Below are positions 61,649 to 64,000 of a DNA stretch of 64,000 nt, in pieces. Where the stretch lies: NCBI GenBank assembly GCA_025360585.1, contig JANYBW010000018.1, positions 57,506-121,505 of the forward strand, read 5' to 3'. Below the pieces are notes generated by a model that did no database searches, was not told where the DNA came from, and worked only from the letters and a program-made list of their open reading frames with translations. This DNA is from Actinomycetes bacterium. Its GTDB lineage: Bacteria > Actinomycetota > Acidimicrobiia > IMCC26256 > PALSA-610. Made by a program: the position numbers and the translations under genes. Numbering within the stretch: position 1 is the first letter of the stretch; each line of letters opens with the position of its first letter.

Positions 61649-61659
61649 GAACGCGTTCT
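61648..61659. promoter_or_regulatory. Perfect 12-bp palindrome AGAACGCGTTCT over the P450 promoter
   Basis: The site lies directly upstream of and touching the -10 element, where a repressor would block transcription. The core AAC-NN-GTT matches the half-site pattern of KstR, the TetR-family regulator of cholesterol catabolism, as I recall it. The regulator itself is not identified here. Confidence 0.6.
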
Positions 61660-61687
61660 CGTTCTGTATGGCAATCCCTGAGTTACT

Positions 61688-61748
61688 GGGGGACTTAGTA
61701 CGGGAACTAGTCGGGGAACTAGTCGGGGAACTAGTCGGGGAACTAGTC
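61688..61748. repeat. Tandem 12-bp repeats (GGGGAACTAGTC)
   Basis: Four adjacent units start at 61701, 61713, 61725 and 61737; the first has C in place of G at its first base. A degenerate fifth unit precedes them at about 61688. Each unit contains the palindrome ACTAGT. They lie in the divergent gap between the P450 and DUF202 genes. Confidence 0.9.
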
Positions 61749-61842
61749 GGGCATTTTGGTAGGCGTAGAGTTGCGGATTCCGGACGTGATGCTCCGGGAA
61801 AGGCTGGGTTGGGGGGTTTGGCGCCTGGGGTCTGGGGTCTGG

Positions 61843-61848
61843 GATAAT
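61843..61848 (+). promoter_or_regulatory. Candidate leaderless -10 element (GATAAT)
   Basis: GATAAT ends seven bases before ATG 61856. This spacing is the reason that start was chosen over the ATG at 61847. Confidence 0.5.
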
Positions 61849-61855
61849 GGCGCGG

Positions 61856-62230
61856 ATGGCTCCTATGGCACGAGACAAGCGTCCGCTGCACGAAATCGGC
61901 ACCGAACCGGATGTTCGGTTCTCGTATGCCAATGAGCGCACGTTTCTCGCATGGAACCGGACGGCAATGGCACTCATCGCTACCGGCCTCGCGGCGACCT
62001 CGGTGCTCCCTGAGTTCTCGTTCGCAGGCGGGCGCCGTTTAATCGGAGTGCCGTTGGTCGTTCTCGGAGCTTGGCTCGCGCTCACCAGCTACACCCGCTG
62101 GAATATCAACGAGCGAGCAATGCGTGAAGGACGGCCGCTACCTCCATCCACCCTGCCGAAGATGTTGGCGATCGGAGTCGGGGTCGCGGGTGTGATCGCG
62201 GCGATCGTCGCGGCTGTCGGTGCGAAATAA
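61856..62230 (+). CDS. DUF202 (YidH-like) small membrane protein
   Basis: RFSYANERTFLAWNRTAMALIATGLA is the DUF202 hallmark, with NERTFLAWNRT preceding the first membrane helix. Two more helices follow (IGVPLVVLGAWLAL and AIGVGVAGVIAAIVAAV). The function of the family is not established. The product is 124 residues from 61856. The next gene is a second DUF202 protein 10 bases downstream, as often seen. Confidence 0.85.
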   Translation: MAPMARDKRPLHEIGTEPDVRFSYANERTFLAWNRTAMALIATGLAATSVLPEFSFAGGRRLIGVPLVVLGAWLALTSYTRWNINERAMREGRPLPPSTLPKMLAIGVGVAGVIAAIVAAVGAK

Positions 62231-62240
62231 CCACGTTCTC

Positions 62241-62591
62241 ATGGAGTTCATCGATCCTTCGCTCGCGCCCGACGATACGGAAATACCGGGCCTCGCGGGC
62301 GAACGAACCGATATGGCGTGGTCGCGCTCCGGCCTCGCGGTGTTGTCGTGCCTTGCCGCGATTGCCAAGAAGGCGCTCGGGAAATTCGATGCGGTCTCCG
62401 GGAGCTTGGTGATCGTCGCTGCGTTGGCCGTCGGCATCGGCGGATGGTCGGTGGGATTGGTCTGGGCGCGGTTCATCGCTCGCGACACCCTCGAAGGCCG
62501 CGCAGTCGCGAACCCACGCACGCTGGCCATCACCGCCTATGCAACCACCGCCCTTGGAATCGCAGCAATCGTGTTAGCAGTCCTGCCCTAA
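62241..62591 (+). CDS. DUF202-like small membrane protein (second copy)
   Basis: LAGERTDMAWSRSGLAVLSC is a divergent form of the NERTxxAW motif, followed by three membrane helices in 116 residues. An alternative GTG start at 62220 overlaps the previous gene. It is probably co-transcribed with the first copy; the two may form a heteromeric membrane complex. Function unknown. Confidence 0.78.
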   Translation: MEFIDPSLAPDDTEIPGLAGERTDMAWSRSGLAVLSCLAAIAKKALGKFDAVSGSLVIVAALAVGIGGWSVGLVWARFIARDTLEGRAVANPRTLAITAYATTALGIAAIVLAVLP

Positions 62592-62707
62592 CCAGCCCGC
62601 TCGGGGCCAGGGTTTGGTGACGTTCGCCACTTTGGCGCTGGGGTCGCAAGCGTTGCGTTCTAATATTGACGCACATTTTGGGACGGCAGAACACGGGGAT
62701 CGAGCAG

Positions 62708-63457
62708 ATGGGTATCGCGCAACGCATCGCTAGGCAGCTTTGCGAACAGACGAAAGACATGTGGCACCGGTCCTCGCTCTCAACTCGCCTACCGCTTGGC
62801 GCAATCGTCGTCGCGTTGACCGCGTGCTCCTCGAGCATGCCTCGCACGATCGCCGAGACCACGAGATCCACAGCCGAATCGAGAACAAACACGACCGCGC
62901 TCGCGACGACATCCACACCCGTCGCGCCCACGACCACCGCGCAAACTCCTGCGAAACCCATCGCCGCCAAAGCCGGATGGCACCCACCCGCGGCACCGTA
63001 TTCGTTCGCGGACAGCCTCCCTGAACCGCCACTGCCACAACCGGGCGATTCGCCGAGAGCGGCCTTCTGGAAACTCCAGCAATACACCGACTGGCTCTAT
63101 GCGTACAACCCGGACCCGAGTCTCGTCGACAAAATCGCATTTCCTGGAACCAAAACGAATATCGACACCAAAAGCGAGCTCCGCCAGCTCCGCGACACAA
63201 AGCGGCGAATGTTCGATGTCGATCCCAACTACAAGATCTCCCGAATCCAGATTGATGAACGCCTCGGGCCGATCATCTGGATACGGACAACGACGCTCGA
63301 AGCGCGCATCGTGAACGAGAACCAAACCCTCTCTTCAATCTGGCGAACGCCAAAAGGCACCCAGTTCAACGCAAACCTCACGAAGTACAACGGCTATTGG
63401 CAGTTCGCGGACGTGCACGAATGGGGCTTCTTACCGAGGATAATCGAGCGCCAATGA
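62708..63457 (+). CDS. Putative lipoprotein, function unknown
   Basis: A hydrophobic segment LGAIVVALTACSSS carries a lipobox (LTAC) at about residue 40 from the 62708 start; from 62759 the signal would be of normal length. A Thr-rich linker follows. The mature domain contains WKLQQYTDWLYAYNPD and ends with YWQFADVHEWG, rich in aromatic residues, which I cannot assign to a family. TAATAT at 62661-62666 is a possible -10. The gene overlaps the next one by ATGA, so both are in one operon. Confidence 0.62.
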   Translation: MGIAQRIARQLCEQTKDMWHRSSLSTRLPLGAIVVALTACSSSMPRTIAETTRSTAESRTNTTALATTSTPVAPTTTAQTPAKPIAAKAGWHPPAAPYSFADSLPEPPLPQPGDSPRAAFWKLQQYTDWLYAYNPDPSLVDKIAFPGTKTNIDTKSELRQLRDTKRRMFDVDPNYKISRIQIDERLGPIIWIRTTTLEARIVNENQTLSSIWRTPKGTQFNANLTKYNGYWQFADVHEWGFLPRIIERQ

Positions 63458-64000
63458 AACGGATCTTTGCGATTCTCATCACCGCGTCGACGCTTATTGC
63501 GCTGCCGGCAACCGATGCTCTAGCCAGTAGCGCCGGATCGGGCGGGGGGACCATCGCCGACGGAAACGGTTCGGTACGCGGGCAACTGGTTGTTGGTTTG
63601 ACGGTCTCGTCTGACGGCAGCCCAGGCCAACCTGCATCAAGCCCCAACGCGCCAAGCCCCTATCGCATCATCGCGACACCGGGAAAGGGCGACCCGAGCT
63701 TTTCACCCGCAGGCACCTGCAACGCCTCGAGCGGCGGCCAACTTGTCGTGTTCGGCTGGTACTGGAACGTCACCGTCTACGACAACACGACGGGCGTAGT
63801 CGTTTCGCAAAACACGGTCTGTGTCGCGTTCCCCCGACCCGGAACAACACCGGCACCGCCCGGGCCGCAGGTACCGCCAACCATCGGCCAAATCTGGCAG
63901 TCGGTCAACATCCCGAACCCCACACTCGGCATATCGCCGCTCAACGAAGGGGTCACCGGCCTCGACACCTGGATGTGGGCGACCAGCCCATCAACGATCA
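63454..64000 (+). CDS. Secreted protein, C-terminally truncated by the window edge
   Basis: The frame opens at the ATG of an ATGA overlap with the upstream lipoprotein and remains open to 64000, about 182 codons. A signal peptide (KRIFAILITASTLIALPATDALAS) precedes a Gly/Pro-rich exported domain with two cysteines and a GWYWNVTVYDN strand. Near the end, GVTGLDTWMWATSPS resembles a motif in actinobacterial secreted proteins of unknown function that precede an Ig-like domain. The rest lies outside the window. Confidence 0.6.
   Translation, partial: MKRIFAILITASTLIALPATDALASSAGSGGGTIADGNGSVRGQLVVGLTVSSDGSPGQPASSPNAPSPYRIIATPGKGDPSFSPAGTCNASSGGQLVVFGWYWNVTVYDNTTGVVVSQNTVCVAFPRPGTTPAPPGPQVPPTIGQIWQSVNIPNPTLGISPLNEGVTGLDTWMWATSPSTI

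Noticed and set aside
60376..62085. Longer 569-residue form of the P450
   Set aside because: The extra 150 residues translate the 12-bp repeats and the opposite DUF202 gene; the 61635 start has a fitting promoter and the normal CYP125 length.

Overview
The window reads as chromosomal DNA of a moderately GC-rich actinobacterium, most likely an uncultured-type Acidimicrobiia (Ilumatobacter/Microthrix-like). I infer this from the conserved block whiG - M23 peptidase - rpsB - tsf - pyrH - frr - cdsA - dxr - M50 site-2 protease, from frequent GTG starts, from several genes that appear to be transcribed leaderless, and from steroid-type lipid catabolism genes. No database search was possible, so the taxon is an inference. 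No rRNA, intact tRNA, CRISPR array or transposase was seen.

Region 1 (about 1-19500) is a surface-polysaccharide locus. It holds glycosyltransferases of the GT2, GT4 and membrane-embedded types, an SGNH/MBOAT O-acylation pair, a serine-acetyltransferase-like hexapeptide enzyme and a Wzc-like tyrosine autokinase with a tyrosine-rich tail. These are followed by a tightly overlapping module PqqD - nucleotidyltransferase - Wzy-like membrane protein - HPr-kinase-like ATPase - PqqD. Convergent to that module lie a Tat-type, serine-tract, LPxTG-anchored protein and a second Tat-type secreted protein, then a nucleotide-sugar dehydrogenase.

Region 2 (about 19500-34990) combines secreted proteins and lipoproteins with the conserved housekeeping block: isoprenoid synthesis (dxr), intramembrane protease, phospholipid synthesis (cdsA, with a long N-terminal extension), translation factors (frr, tsf, rpsB), UMP kinase, an M23 protein lacking catalytic histidines, a WhiG-type sigma factor and XerC.

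Region 3 (about 35000-41000) holds two tandem OafA-like acyltransferases whose C-terminal SGNH-like domains have lost the catalytic serine, a class II aldolase-like protein, and a type IV prepilin fused to a LamG-like domain.

Region 4 (about 40900-64000) is mainly acyl-CoA and sterol-type catabolism: TetR, DUF35/thiolase pair, two acyl-CoA dehydrogenase-type subunits, two acyl-CoA synthetases, SDRs and a CYP125-like P450 with a perfect palindrome over its promoter. Between them are a gamma-glutamyl amine pair (glutamine-synthetase-like plus C26 hydrolase), a second small glycosylation cluster (49081-52269), a saccharopine-dehydrogenase-family gene, two DUF202 membrane proteins and secreted proteins. 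Short tandem repeats mark several intergenic gaps (2180-2248, 56353-56623, 61688-61748).
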